This document shows positions 19,394 through 27,982 of a stretch of DNA of 64,000 nt, in pieces. The DNA is taken from positions 62,001 through 126,000 of the forward strand of contig NZ_JACRSU010000003.1 in NCBI RefSeq assembly GCF_014384785.1. Reading direction: 5' to 3'. This stretch comes from Congzhengia minquanensis (GTDB taxonomy: Bacteria; Bacillota; Clostridia; UBA1381; UBA9506). Each line of letters starts with the position of its first letter. Position 1 is the first letter of the stretch. The translations under genes were made by a program, and so were the position numbers. The notes beneath the pieces are model-generated. The model saw only the letters and a list, made by a program, of their open reading frames with translations, had not been told where the DNA came from and did not search any database.

Positions 19394-22300
19394 ATGAAAA
19401 AAATGATGTCTTTACTGTTGTCGCTTGCAATGATTTTGTCTGCAGCCGGCATGATTACCGCAGGCGCGGCAGAAGTGACAACCTCGTTTAAAGACGAAAC
19501 AGGCTTTAATTTTTCTTTTGAAAATGAAAGCGATTTTACGCACCCCGATATGGTGCTGGATTCGTCGGGTTCATCCACGTTTAAAACCCCTGGTGTTACG
19601 CGTTACTGCGAAGGCGCCTATGGTTCAAAAGGTGCGGTGGCGGCACATATTGAGATTACTGCCGGAGGCGACGGCATCGCAAATGAGGGTGTGTCCAACA
19701 TTGAGCTTATTCCGGGTCAGGAATATGAATTATCTATGGACCTAAAGCTGTTCTCGCCGGAAAACTTTGCAAAGCTTCCCAATGTCAATGTGTTTTTTAT
19801 GATTCATGATAAAAATTCCATGTATGCAGACCCCGAGGGAACGACACCTGCCACAGCAAGCTACTATTACCAGGTACATAAAATTTCCGGTGCGGATGTG
19901 TTTCGCTTCAATGAGGATGGAACAACCGTTTCGGGCGACTGGGCACACTTAAACTATAAATTTACCGCAACCAACAAATATAGCTCCGGCTATGTGAAAA
20001 ATGGTGAAGCGGCAAAGGTTTATATGTTTGTGCGTTTTGGAACCAGTGAACACGGAATTGTAAACAACTCTAATGATTTTACACAGGAATTTAGAGATTC
20101 CTGCGAAACAATTAATGCGCCGGGTCAAAAACATGACGGTAAAAAGGCACTTTGGATTGAATATGCCATTGACAACGTTGGCCTGCGCCCGGCTTCTATC
20201 GAGCCTGAGGAACCGGTAGAAAAGGACTCTGCTCTCTGGAGAGCATCTTTTGAAAACGAAAGCTGGACAAATGAAACAGAAGGTGTTTCGCTGCACGCCT
20301 CTTACGCGAAAACGGCCTTGTCAACGGACGTTCCCAGCGAAATTGCGGACACATCAAAATCTTCTCTGGAACTGACTTATACCGGCTGGACCGGAAACGG
20401 CGGTTACACAGAAATTGTGGCTAATGTAACAGACAACAATAAAAAAATGTGGTATAACCGCGCCTATGAGGTTTCGTTTTGGGCTAAGGGTTCACAGGCC
20501 GTGGCGGATTATTACAATGAACATGCAAAAGATGGCCAAAAGTTAATGTTTATTCCGGAAAGAAACAATGGCAGCCGTCTTGACCGAACAAAGCCCATGT
20601 GGAACGACTTTAAGTTAAATGACCCCATCACCACGGAATGGACAAAATATACATACCTCTATTACGAAGAGCTGCCAATGTCCTTGGGCAGAGACGGTGA
20701 AAATGCCTGGGAAACAAAGTTTGATTTGCGTTTCTCCTGCGTTCCCAGTTTAGCGGCAAACGCTCCGGAGGCAGCCGATTATAAAATTTATTTGGACGAT
20801 TTCACTGTGACCCCCTTAGACATTGTTCACAACGGCGATTTGGCCATAGCAGATGCCAGCCAGTCTGACTACAGCTATGCTTGGTATGACGGCGCAGCAA
20901 ACGCAACGACCGTCGGCCTGGCGGGGGAAGACACAAAGACCCCGGCAATTTTCCACAACGGCACCATTGAATCTGTAACCGACTTTAACGGGGCGGACAG
21001 CAAAAATGTGCTGAAAGTAACGAAAGACGGCGGAGCGCCTTACCAGGGCGTAGACATTGAAAACGGAAAAACATATCAAATTTCGTTCTGGGCAAAAGCT
21101 GATGATGCAGAATCCGTAGACCAGCCCATCAATTTGGTTTTGGATCGCGACATTCAGGGTCAGATTTTGGATGCTACTGAACCTACCTATACAGATGTTC
21201 CAAAGTGGGCAAGCTACAGAATTGATACAACCGATAAAAAAGATATTACCTTAAATACGGAGCATTACGACGGTTATGGCGCACCAACAGAAGCAACAGG
21301 CAGCATTCCGTTTTATCTGTATGGTGGTGTAATTGCAAATTCATATCATAAGCCGGGTGAGCTGACCCCCACAAACTATGAGGAAACTCTGGTTTATGAC
21401 GACTATTACGACAGAATGTTGTCTAAAAACACCCAGCTTGGAAATGAGCCTACAGCCTGGGCCTATCAGTATTATGATGGAACAGAGTGGGTTGGCACCA
21501 ACGATAAAGCGGAAATTACATCCGGCGAGACCCTGGGTGAGGACTGGACGCTTTACACTGTGGAATATCAGTGGAACTATCCCGGCAAACATTACAGAAT
21601 GCCGAAACTCACATTTTTAGACAATGCAAACTATAGCTTAACCGACATTAAAATTGAAGAGGTGGAAGGCACAGACCCCAATGCAAAACCGGAATTCCAC
21701 ATTGAAAACCTTACGGCAACCAGCGACAAAACAATTTTAAATTCAACAGACAGCATTCTTCTTACCTGGAATTTTGTTTCCACAGGAGAAGTAGAAGCCG
21801 TTGAGGGTGACGGCAAGTCTTTGGTTAAGGTTTACGCAGACAACGGCGGTGATTTGGCCTTAATCGGCACAACACGTGCCGACAATGCAGGCAGAACTGA
21901 AATTAAGGCAAGCGCAGATTTGTTTGGTAAGAATCTCGTGTTTGAAGTAATTCCAGTAGACTCCAAAGGAAACTACGGCGTAGGAGCACAAGCTGCATTT
22001 GCCGGAAGAATTGCACTTTCTGCAAGCTCAGAACTGAAATTAAATCTTGATAAAACATCGGCAGATTGGTCCGCCAATATCTTAACAGACAACGTCAGCG
22101 GCACGGCAAGCGTTTATGTGGCAACGTATAACCAGAACAACAAGTTAATCGCGGTTTCAGAAGAACCGTTTGCATATGCTTCAGGTGAAAACACAAAAAC
22201 GGGCACCGTTCAAATTTCGTCCGCGGCAACGACAGTAAAATTGTTTGTCTGGGACGAAAACTTAAAGCCAATGCTTGCAGAAAAGAAGATTTCTTTAATG

Positions 22301-23335
22301 CCGGTAAACAATAACCCGTTCGCAGGCGACAACAACATTAACGTTGTGTTCTTAGGCGACTCTATCTATGCGGGCGCAGGGGCAGAGCCACAGTCGGAAA
22401 GATGGGTAAATAAGGTTGGAGCCTGGTTTACAAACACCTACGCGAAAAATGGCGTAACCGTAACACCGCACTATAAGGGCGTTGGCGGTACGACAACAGA
22501 CTACAGCTTAGTCAGAGTGATGCGCGACGTTGTAGATTTGGATCCTGATATTGTATTTTTCAGCCATACGTGCAACGACGGCAACCGTGACACAAGACGT
22601 AATATGGAAAGCGTTGTTCGCACCTTAGCTGCACTGGACAATCCGCCATATATCGTGTTTACACGCACAACAAACAGAAGTTACAGCGAATCGAACGGTT
22701 ACGGCAACCAAGTGGCAGAGTTCTACGGCCTTCCTCTGATTGACGATTTAGAGGCATTTAAAGCGGCAACAAACGGTACGGGTGTATCAATGTCAGACCT
22801 CTTTATCTCAGACGGCGTGCATCCCAGCAATGCCGGATATCAGGTAATTGCGGATGAAATTATTAGATGCATGGAAACAGGACGGTATTATCAAAAAGCA
22901 ATTGACCGTGCAGACAAACTCATAGAAAACAGCGGGGCCATAGCGGAAGCAACCTGGTTCTCAAGCACCGACACAAGTAAAGTCACGAGAAGTACCGGTT
23001 GGACAGCAGGCAGTAATTATGTGCAGTCAAGCGCGGCAGGCGACACATTGGAGTTCTCTTTCACCGGCAATATTTTGGCGTTTGAGTATGGCTTGCATAA
23101 GGATTCCGGGCTGATAGAAGTTTGGGTAGACGACAAGCTGGAAGTAACCTGTAATCCGCGCTATAACGATTCAATTACAAGTTATCAGCTAGTGTGCAAA
23201 GGAGATTCCATTTTGCTTGATTTAGAATATGGTACGCATAAGGTTGTGATGAAAACGGTGCAAAACCCGCAAGTTACGGGCAGTCAGGTAGACCGTATAT
23301 TCGGTATCATGACCGGCGCATGGGTGCAGGAATAA
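19394..23335 (+). CDS. Giant secreted multi-module SGNH/GDSL hydrolase (copy 2)
   Basis: The protein has 1313 residues and is collinear with the preceding gene: same signal peptide (about 1-28, ending ITAGAAEVT), same three carbohydrate-binding-like regions, same Ig-like stretch and same SGNH order. Here the nucleophile motif is the classical FLGDSIY (Ser990), block III is HTCND (Asn1061) and block V is DGVHPS (D1140, H1143). The middle third is nearly identical to copy 1, whereas the catalytic domain and C-terminal tail have diverged, suggesting different esterase substrates presented by the same binding modules. The ATG follows AAGGAGGAAG. A strong terminator ends the gene. Confidence 0.85.
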   Translation: MKKMMSLLLSLAMILSAAGMITAGAAEVTTSFKDETGFNFSFENESDFTHPDMVLDSSGSSTFKTPGVTRYCEGAYGSKGAVAAHIEITAGGDGIANEGVSNIELIPGQEYELSMDLKLFSPENFAKLPNVNVFFMIHDKNSMYADPEGTTPATASYYYQVHKISGADVFRFNEDGTTVSGDWAHLNYKFTATNKYSSGYVKNGEAAKVYMFVRFGTSEHGIVNNSNDFTQEFRDSCETINAPGQKHDGKKALWIEYAIDNVGLRPASIEPEEPVEKDSALWRASFENESWTNETEGVSLHASYAKTALSTDVPSEIADTSKSSLELTYTGWTGNGGYTEIVANVTDNNKKMWYNRAYEVSFWAKGSQAVADYYNEHAKDGQKLMFIPERNNGSRLDRTKPMWNDFKLNDPITTEWTKYTYLYYEELPMSLGRDGENAWETKFDLRFSCVPSLAANAPEAADYKIYLDDFTVTPLDIVHNGDLAIADASQSDYSYAWYDGAANATTVGLAGEDTKTPAIFHNGTIESVTDFNGADSKNVLKVTKDGGAPYQGVDIENGKTYQISFWAKADDAESVDQPINLVLDRDIQGQILDATEPTYTDVPKWASYRIDTTDKKDITLNTEHYDGYGAPTEATGSIPFYLYGGVIANSYHKPGELTPTNYEETLVYDDYYDRMLSKNTQLGNEPTAWAYQYYDGTEWVGTNDKAEITSGETLGEDWTLYTVEYQWNYPGKHYRMPKLTFLDNANYSLTDIKIEEVEGTDPNAKPEFHIENLTATSDKTILNSTDSILLTWNFVSTGEVEAVEGDGKSLVKVYADNGGDLALIGTTRADNAGRTEIKASADLFGKNLVFEVIPVDSKGNYGVGAQAAFAGRIALSASSELKLNLDKTSADWSANILTDNVSGTASVYVATYNQNNKLIAVSEEPFAYASGENTKTGTVQISSAATTVKLFVWDENLKPMLAEKKISLMPVNNNPFAGDNNINVVFLGDSIYAGAGAEPQSERWVNKVGAWFTNTYAKNGVTVTPHYKGVGGTTTDYSLVRVMRDVVDLDPDIVFFSHTCNDGNRDTRRNMESVVRTLAALDNPPYIVFTRTTNRSYSESNGYGNQVAEFYGLPLIDDLEAFKAATNGTGVSMSDLFISDGVHPSNAGYQVIADEIIRCMETGRYYQKAIDRADKLIENSGAIAEATWFSSTDTSKVTRSTGWTAGSNYVQSSAAGDTLEFSFTGNILAFEYGLHKDSGLIEVWVDDKLEVTCNPRYNDSITSYQLVCKGDSILLDLEYGTHKVVMKTVQNPQVTGSQVDRIFGIMTGAWVQE

Positions 23336-23347
23336 TTCCAATAAACA

Positions 23348-23382
23348 AAAGCTCCTCAGACGAAAGTCTGAGGAGCTTTCTT
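23348..23382 (+). terminator. Rho-independent terminator after SGNH copy 2
   Basis: A perfect 14-bp stem (23348-23361 / 23366-23379) closes on a GAAA tetraloop. Confidence 0.85.
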
Positions 23383-23395
23383 GTGCGTAAGAGAC

Positions 23396-23424
23396 TTGAA
23401 ATAAAGTGAAAAATGTGGTAAACT
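23396..23424 (+). promoter_or_regulatory. Promoter of the GT2 gene
   Basis: TTGAAA (23396-23401), 17 bp, TAAACT (23419-23424). Confidence 0.6.
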
Positions 23425-23461
23425 ATTCATAAACCTTATGCAAACAAAGGAGAAACGCTCA

Positions 23462-24388
23462 ATGTGCGGAAAACTGGTTACGGTAATTTTGCCCGCCTAT
23501 AACGAGGAAGACAACATACAGCGCGCCTCGCAGACCATTGCGGCTGTTTTGGAGCAGGAAAACATCAACTATGAGCTGCTGTTTGTAAACGACGGCTCAA
23601 AGGACGGCACCTGGGAAAAAATTTTGGCAGAGTCAAGCAAAAACAGCAGGGTGCGGGGCGTGAGCTTTTCAAAAAACTTTGGCAAAGAGTCCGCTATTTT
23701 TGCAGGACTCTCTGAGGCCAGAGGCGACTGCTGTGCGGTGATGGACACGGACCTGCAGCACCCACCGGAAAAACTCGTGGAGATGTACCGGCTCTGGCAG
23801 CAGGGAGCCGAGGTGGTGGAAGGTGTGAAGGCCAGCCGGGGCAAAGAGTCTGCCGCCCATTCTTTTGCGGCGAAATGCTTTTATAGGTTAATCAGCCGTG
23901 CGGTAGGAATTGACATGTCGAGAGCATCTGACTTTAAGCTGTTAGACCGGAAAGCCGTAAATGTGCTGCTCACCATGCGCGAAAAGCACGTGTTTTTCCG
24001 GGCCTTGTCCTCTTGGATTGGCTTTAAAACTGCCGAGGTGGAGTTCGAGGTAGCCGACCGCGCGGCGGGAACGACAAAATGGTCCACCTGGTCGTTGGTG
24101 AAATATGCGGTGCGCAATATTGCGTCGTTTACGTCGCTGCCGCTGCAAATCATCACGTTTTTGGGTATTTTGGTGCTAATTGTGTCCGTTGTTTTAGGCT
24201 CCATTGCGCTGTATCAAAAGGCGGTTCACACCGCATTGGATGGGTTTACCACCGTGATTGTGGTGCTTTTGTTCATCGGTTCCATCATTATGATCAGCCT
24301 GGGCTGCATTGGATATTACATTGCGAAAATTTACGACGAAATTAAAGGCAGGCCAAGATACATTATTTCAGAAAAATGTGGGAAATAA
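23462..24388 (+). CDS. Polyprenyl-phosphate glycosyltransferase, GT2 family (GtrB/DPM1-like)
   Basis: The protein has 308 residues. The ATG at 23462 lies 9 bp after AAAGGAG; an upstream in-frame ATG (23438) has no site. The N-terminal GT-A domain shows VILPAYNEEDNI, the nucleotide-binding FVNDGSKDGTW and metal-binding DTDLQHPPEKL. The family-typical AGTTKWSTWSLVKYAVRNI region precedes two C-terminal membrane helices (about 223-250 and 262-292). Such enzymes load a sugar onto undecaprenyl phosphate for export and modification of envelope polymers. It is monocistronic, flanked by terminators on both sides. Confidence 0.9.
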   Translation: MCGKLVTVILPAYNEEDNIQRASQTIAAVLEQENINYELLFVNDGSKDGTWEKILAESSKNSRVRGVSFSKNFGKESAIFAGLSEARGDCCAVMDTDLQHPPEKLVEMYRLWQQGAEVVEGVKASRGKESAAHSFAAKCFYRLISRAVGIDMSRASDFKLLDRKAVNVLLTMREKHVFFRALSSWIGFKTAEVEFEVADRAAGTTKWSTWSLVKYAVRNIASFTSLPLQIITFLGILVLIVSVVLGSIALYQKAVHTALDGFTTVIVVLLFIGSIIMISLGCIGYYIAKIYDEIKGRPRYIISEKCGK

Positions 24389-24392
24389 ATAA

Positions 24393-24425
24393 AAGTGCGC
24401 AGCGAAATGGCTGCGCACTTATTTT
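24393..24425 (+). terminator. Rho-independent terminator after the GT2 gene
   Basis: AAGTGCGCAGC (24393-24403) pairs with GCTGCGCACTT (24410-24420), followed by ATTTTA. Confidence 0.85.
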
Positions 24426-24503
24426 AATATAAAGCAATTGGCAAACCGGAAAGCGTTCATCTGCGGTAAAGGCAGGGGTTACGCCGGCATGTGGTTTTTT
24501 GTC

Positions 24504-24603
24504 TTAGGGATATTCATGCAAAATGAAATTTATAAATTTTTGGAGTTGTTTTTTATCAATTAAAATTTTGCCGTCTGCCGGTTTGTAAATCGCTTTATGT
24601 AAA
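24504..24603 (-). pseudogene. Possible remnant coding segment downstream of the ABC permease
   Basis: Directly downstream of the permease stop, in another frame, about 30 codons encode protein-like sequence containing KPADGKILIDKKQLQKF and ending HEYP-stop. There is no start codon or ribosome binding site. It may be the tail of a lost or frameshifted neighbouring gene. The evidence is composition only. Confidence 0.25.
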
Positions 24604-24613
24604 ATGGAGGGGC

Positions 24614-26653
24614 TTATTCAAAAAGCTTTGCCAATGACTGGGGCATGCTCACATCATTCTTTGAGCGGATTACCGTAAATTCCTGCTGTGTGTTGGACTG
24701 AAACGTCAGGGTAATGGCATTTCCGAACTCTGTTTCTAAATAGGCGTTGCGTTTTAACTTCGGCTGTGTTGTAGTAACATAGTTATAAATTTCTTCAATT
24801 TGTGCCGGATCGGTAACAACCACGTCGGGTTTGCGCGCATCTCCCGTAATGCTTGTGCGCCAAACCTCAACGGATTGATATTCCGAAGCCGCAGGCAGTG
24901 CGTCATAAAAGCCCAGCTCAGTTAAAAGCGCAATCGTGTTTTTGTAAGACGGGCGAACGTAGTAGGTGTTGGTGTCACTGAAGGTGCGCTGCGCATCCAA
25001 ATCCGTCACTAAAATATCAGTTCCCTCATAAACAAGGGGAATTTCATAATTGATTTCAATATAGGTGGGCAGGGCAATCTCGTCAATAAATTCTTCATAG
25101 GTTACCTGCGACAAGTCGGCTTTTAGGGCGTCAATCAGCCTGTTTGCAATTTCAGTGTCGGTATCCTTCTGCATGAAGTAAGAATTAAAAGGCCTGCTCA
25201 GCCGTGCGTCTGCTATAGAAATTGATGTGAGGTCTTCTGTGGATTTCTCTAAAACAGGGAAACGGTCTTTTAAGTTTTCTTCTGTTTCCATAATCGGCTT
25301 TAAGAAATCCTTGTCGTCGTCATAGTCTACAATATAGCGGCGAATCATTGTTTTGCCGTCTTTTAATTGATAGTTTACATACAAATAGTCTGTATTGTCG
25401 CTTTCCTCGGTGTGCTCAACGGTTTTGTGGCTGTGGAACTTCAAAACAGCTTCAATGTCCTGCTGTTTCGTCATGTTGGGCACATAAACATCTTTCGGAA
25501 TCACCATTCTGCCATTCATTGAGCTAACAAATCTCCGCGAGTCCGGCGGACGGCGGGTAACGCTTACGCTTTCAATTTTAGCCGCATCGGGTACCCGTTT
25601 TTCAAAGCCCGTAATGTCGAAGTGGAACAGGCAAAACAGAGCAGAAACGGAAACTACCAGGGCAACCGTGGGCTTTAAAATACCCTTAATGGTAAACGAC
25701 TTTTTCGCCAGCATATTTGCAATGACAAGGCCCAATAGCCCAAAGGGCAGCGCCAGAAACAGGTTGTTTACATTTATAATTTCTGCCAGATAAAAGTAAC
25801 CCGCCACGCCAAAGCACATAGAAACGCCATAGACGAATATCGGCTTTAATTTTGGAAATGCCACCACTTCGCTGCTGTTTTCTAAGTTTCTGATTTTATA
25901 AATCAAGTAACCAATTAAGAAGAACACCAGTGCATAGGCCATATAAAGAAGAAACCACGTTGGCTCAGTCAGCTTGTCAATGGAAAAATAGAGATATTTT
26001 GCAACTGCCATATTTGTGTCGTTCATTACATAGCCGTAGAGATTTAAATACATAATATATTTCAAACCGGCCTCAACCAGGAACGGTAAAACAGCAAAGA
26101 TATAGGTAAACACCAAATGTGCAACGCTGTTACCCGTAAACATGCCGATGAGCACAGAGAAGGCAAAGCCAACAACGGCATATGCAATCTGTGTGGAAAT
26201 CCAGGCTCCGATGTGGCTCATGGAAATTACCTGGGCAATGTTCGGGTTAGAACGCATAATTACCAAAATTCCGCCGTTGATTAAGATGGGAACAATTAAT
26301 GCAATAAGCCCGAACACAATGTGGGTAATGTAAAGGGTTTTGCGCTTCACCGGCACTGCGTGCATGGTGGCAACCGCACTTTTTGAGTTTAAATAGGAAA
26401 ACAAAAGCACAGAAATTCCAACGGTAAGAATCCCCAAAATAATGTACGGCACAGGGCTGCACTGGAATAAGGCAGAGTTTATGTACTGTTCACTTGCCCC
26501 GCCGAACAGGCCGATTGCCTCGTGATAGTCAATGTAAAACGGCAAAAGGCACAGCAAAAATATGGAAAGCGTATGAAGCGCGGGAACCCACCAAAGACGC
26601 TTTACATCTGAACGGAAAACCGCAGAATTAAAGCAGGATGTTCGCAGATTCAT
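24614..26653 (-). CDS. ABC transporter permease with large extracytoplasmic C-terminal domain (YtrC/D-like)
   Basis: The protein has 679 residues. The ATG at 26653-26651 lies 7 bp after AGGAGGT; a TTG two codons upstream is possible. The first about 345 residues contain around eight hydrophobic helices, with the conserved MHAVPVKRKTLYITHI loop seen in permeases of the YtrB-linked group. The last about 330 residues are a soluble domain with no obvious catalytic motif. The gene overlaps the ATPase gene by 26 bp, so the two form one exporter-like complex. The substrate is unknown; in Bacillus the related ytr operon responds to cell-wall antibiotics, and transfer of that role here is inference. 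Confidence 0.8.
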   Translation of the reverse strand: MNLRTSCFNSAVFRSDVKRLWWVPALHTLSIFLLCLLPFYIDYHEAIGLFGGASEQYINSALFQCSPVPYIILGILTVGISVLLFSYLNSKSAVATMHAVPVKRKTLYITHIVFGLIALIVPILINGGILVIMRSNPNIAQVISMSHIGAWISTQIAYAVVGFAFSVLIGMFTGNSVAHLVFTYIFAVLPFLVEAGLKYIMYLNLYGYVMNDTNMAVAKYLYFSIDKLTEPTWFLLYMAYALVFFLIGYLIYKIRNLENSSEVVAFPKLKPIFVYGVSMCFGVAGYFYLAEIINVNNLFLALPFGLLGLVIANMLAKKSFTIKGILKPTVALVVSVSALFCLFHFDITGFEKRVPDAAKIESVSVTRRPPDSRRFVSSMNGRMVIPKDVYVPNMTKQQDIEAVLKFHSHKTVEHTEESDNTDYLYVNYQLKDGKTMIRRYIVDYDDDKDFLKPIMETEENLKDRFPVLEKSTEDLTSISIADARLSRPFNSYFMQKDTDTEIANRLIDALKADLSQVTYEEFIDEIALPTYIEINYEIPLVYEGTDILVTDLDAQRTFSDTNTYYVRPSYKNTIALLTELGFYDALPAASEYQSVEVWRTSITGDARKPDVVVTDPAQIEEIYNYVTTTQPKLKRNAYLETEFGNAITLTFQSNTQQEFTVIRSKNDVSMPQSLAKLFE

Positions 26654-27527
26654 ATCCAATACCTCCTAATTCGTAAATAAAAACTTCTTCTAAGGTAAGC
26701 GGCAAAATATCGCAAAGCAGCGGGGAGTAAGCCGCAATTTTGTTTTTAATCTCGCCGCTGTCGCCTTTAATAATTAAGCTGTAAACCGAGCCGAACTGCT
26801 CAGAGTGGAGCACGTTCAGTTCCTGCGTCAGCTCGTCGGGCATAAAGCCGGAAAACGCCGCCTGCACCTTGTGAATGTTGCCCTTAGCGTCGTCTAACGA
26901 TTTTTCCAGCACAATTTTGCCGCCAAACATAATGCCCACATGGTCGCACACGTCCTCAAGCTCCCGCAGGTTATGGCTGGAAACAAGAACGGTAATGTCG
27001 CGCTCCGCCACATCTTGCAGCATCAGCTTCCATACGTTGCGGCGCATTACAGGGTCTAAGCCGTCCACCGGCTCGTCTAAAATCATCACGTCCGGCTTTG
27101 TGCAAATGCCCAGCCAAAAGGCCACCTGTTTCTGCATACCCTTCGAAAGCTTGCGCACCCGGCGTTTCGTGTCAATTTTAAACACTTCTTTCAGGCTTTC
27201 ATAGCGCACCCAGTCCCAATCGGGATATAGGCCAGCGTAAAACTTTGCCATGTCGGCAATGGTATATGTGGGGAAAAAATATAAGTCATCCCCAATGCAA
27301 ATAGTTTTATTTTTTAGCTTTATATTCTCATAAACGTTGTTTCCGTCAATCAAAACTTCCCCGGCGTCTTGCTTATACACCCCGGTCAGATGCTTGATAA
27401 TGGTTGTTTTTCCGGCACCGTTGGGGCCGATAAGGCCGTAAACCGTGCCCTTTTTCACATGCAGGCAAAGGTTATCCAAAGCTTTTGTATCTTCAAAAAC
27501 CTTTGTCACATTTTTAACTTCAATCAT
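26628..27527 (-). CDS. ABC transporter ATP-binding protein (YtrB-like)
   Basis: The protein has 299 residues. Walker A GPNGAGKTTIIKHLTG lies near residues 34-49, the signature is a non-canonical LSKGMQKQ (G at the second position of the LSGGQ family is replaced by K), Walker B is DVMILDEPVDGLDP and the switch histidine is in SSHNLRELE. The NDDLYFFPTYTIADMAKFY-type insertion matches YtrB-group ATPases. It sits between the GntR regulator (4 bp ATGA overlap) and the permease (26 bp overlap) and powers that permease. Confidence 0.92.
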   Translation of the reverse strand: MIEVKNVTKVFEDTKALDNLCLHVKKGTVYGLIGPNGAGKTTIIKHLTGVYKQDAGEVLIDGNNVYENIKLKNKTICIGDDLYFFPTYTIADMAKFYAGLYPDWDWVRYESLKEVFKIDTKRRVRKLSKGMQKQVAFWLGICTKPDVMILDEPVDGLDPVMRRNVWKLMLQDVAERDITVLVSSHNLRELEDVCDHVGIMFGGKIVLEKSLDDAKGNIHKVQAAFSGFMPDELTQELNVLHSEQFGSVYSLIIKGDSGEIKNKIAAYSPLLCDILPLTLEEVFIYELGGIGYESANILL

Positions 27528-27910
27528 CTTCCTCCATCCCTTCTCATTGTATCATAAACCTTCATAATTTCAGCTGTAACGGTTTCCGGGCTTTCACCGC
27601 GGTAAAACAACTCGCCGGCAGCTTCGGTCAAATCTTTATACAGCGCTTTCACATAGGCGGTTTCCTGCGTCTGCTGCACCGGTGCAATAAAACTGCCCTT
27701 TGCCCGCTGGGAGTAGATATACCCCTCTTCCTCCAGTTCCTTATAGGCCCGCTGAATGGTGTTGGGATTAATAGCAAGAATGGAAGCCAGCTCGCGCACC
27801 GAAGGAATTTTGTCCTGCTCCTTCATGGCACCTGTGAAAATCAGCTCCTTAAACTTTTCTTTAATCTGCTCATACAGCGGTCTGCGGTCGCTAAAATCAA
27901 GTTGAATCAT
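27524..27910 (-). CDS. GntR-family transcriptional repressor (YtrA-like)
   Basis: The protein has 128 residues; the ATG at 27910-27908 follows GGAGGAAAACC. Residues 8-70 are a GntR winged helix (RRPLYEQIKEKFKELIFTGA, then KIPSVRELASILAINPNTIQRAYKELEEEGYIYSQ), and the tail of about 50 residues is the short YtrA-type dimerisation domain rather than a FadR/HutC effector domain. It is the first gene of the ATPase-permease operon and overlaps the ATPase by ATGA. It is probably autoregulatory through repeats over its promoter. Confidence 0.93.
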   Translation of the reverse strand: MIQLDFSDRRPLYEQIKEKFKELIFTGAMKEQDKIPSVRELASILAINPNTIQRAYKELEEEGYIYSQRAKGSFIAPVQQTQETAYVKALYKDLTEAAGELFYRGESPETVTAEIMKVYDTMRRDGGR

Positions 27911-27930
27911 GGTTTTCCTCCTTTCCCTAA

Positions 27931-27982
27931 CTGTGTTATCTGTACTAATACATATAATACAGTTAATACAGTTATTTGTCAA
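27931..27982 (-). promoter_or_regulatory. Promoter and probable YtrA operator
   Basis: On the minus strand TTGACA (27982-27977) and TATTAT (27959-27954) are 17 bp apart. The spacer and -10 region carry the repeat CTGTATTA twice, and CTGTA and TACAG half-sites bracket the -10 box, as expected for a GntR-type operator. The -35 box lies within 10 bp of the stop of the upstream radical SAM gene. Confidence 0.75.

Noticed and set aside
15201-23335. Repeated sequences as a CRISPR array or tandem repeat locus
   Set aside because: The similarity is paralogy between two long open reading frames, not short spaced repeats.
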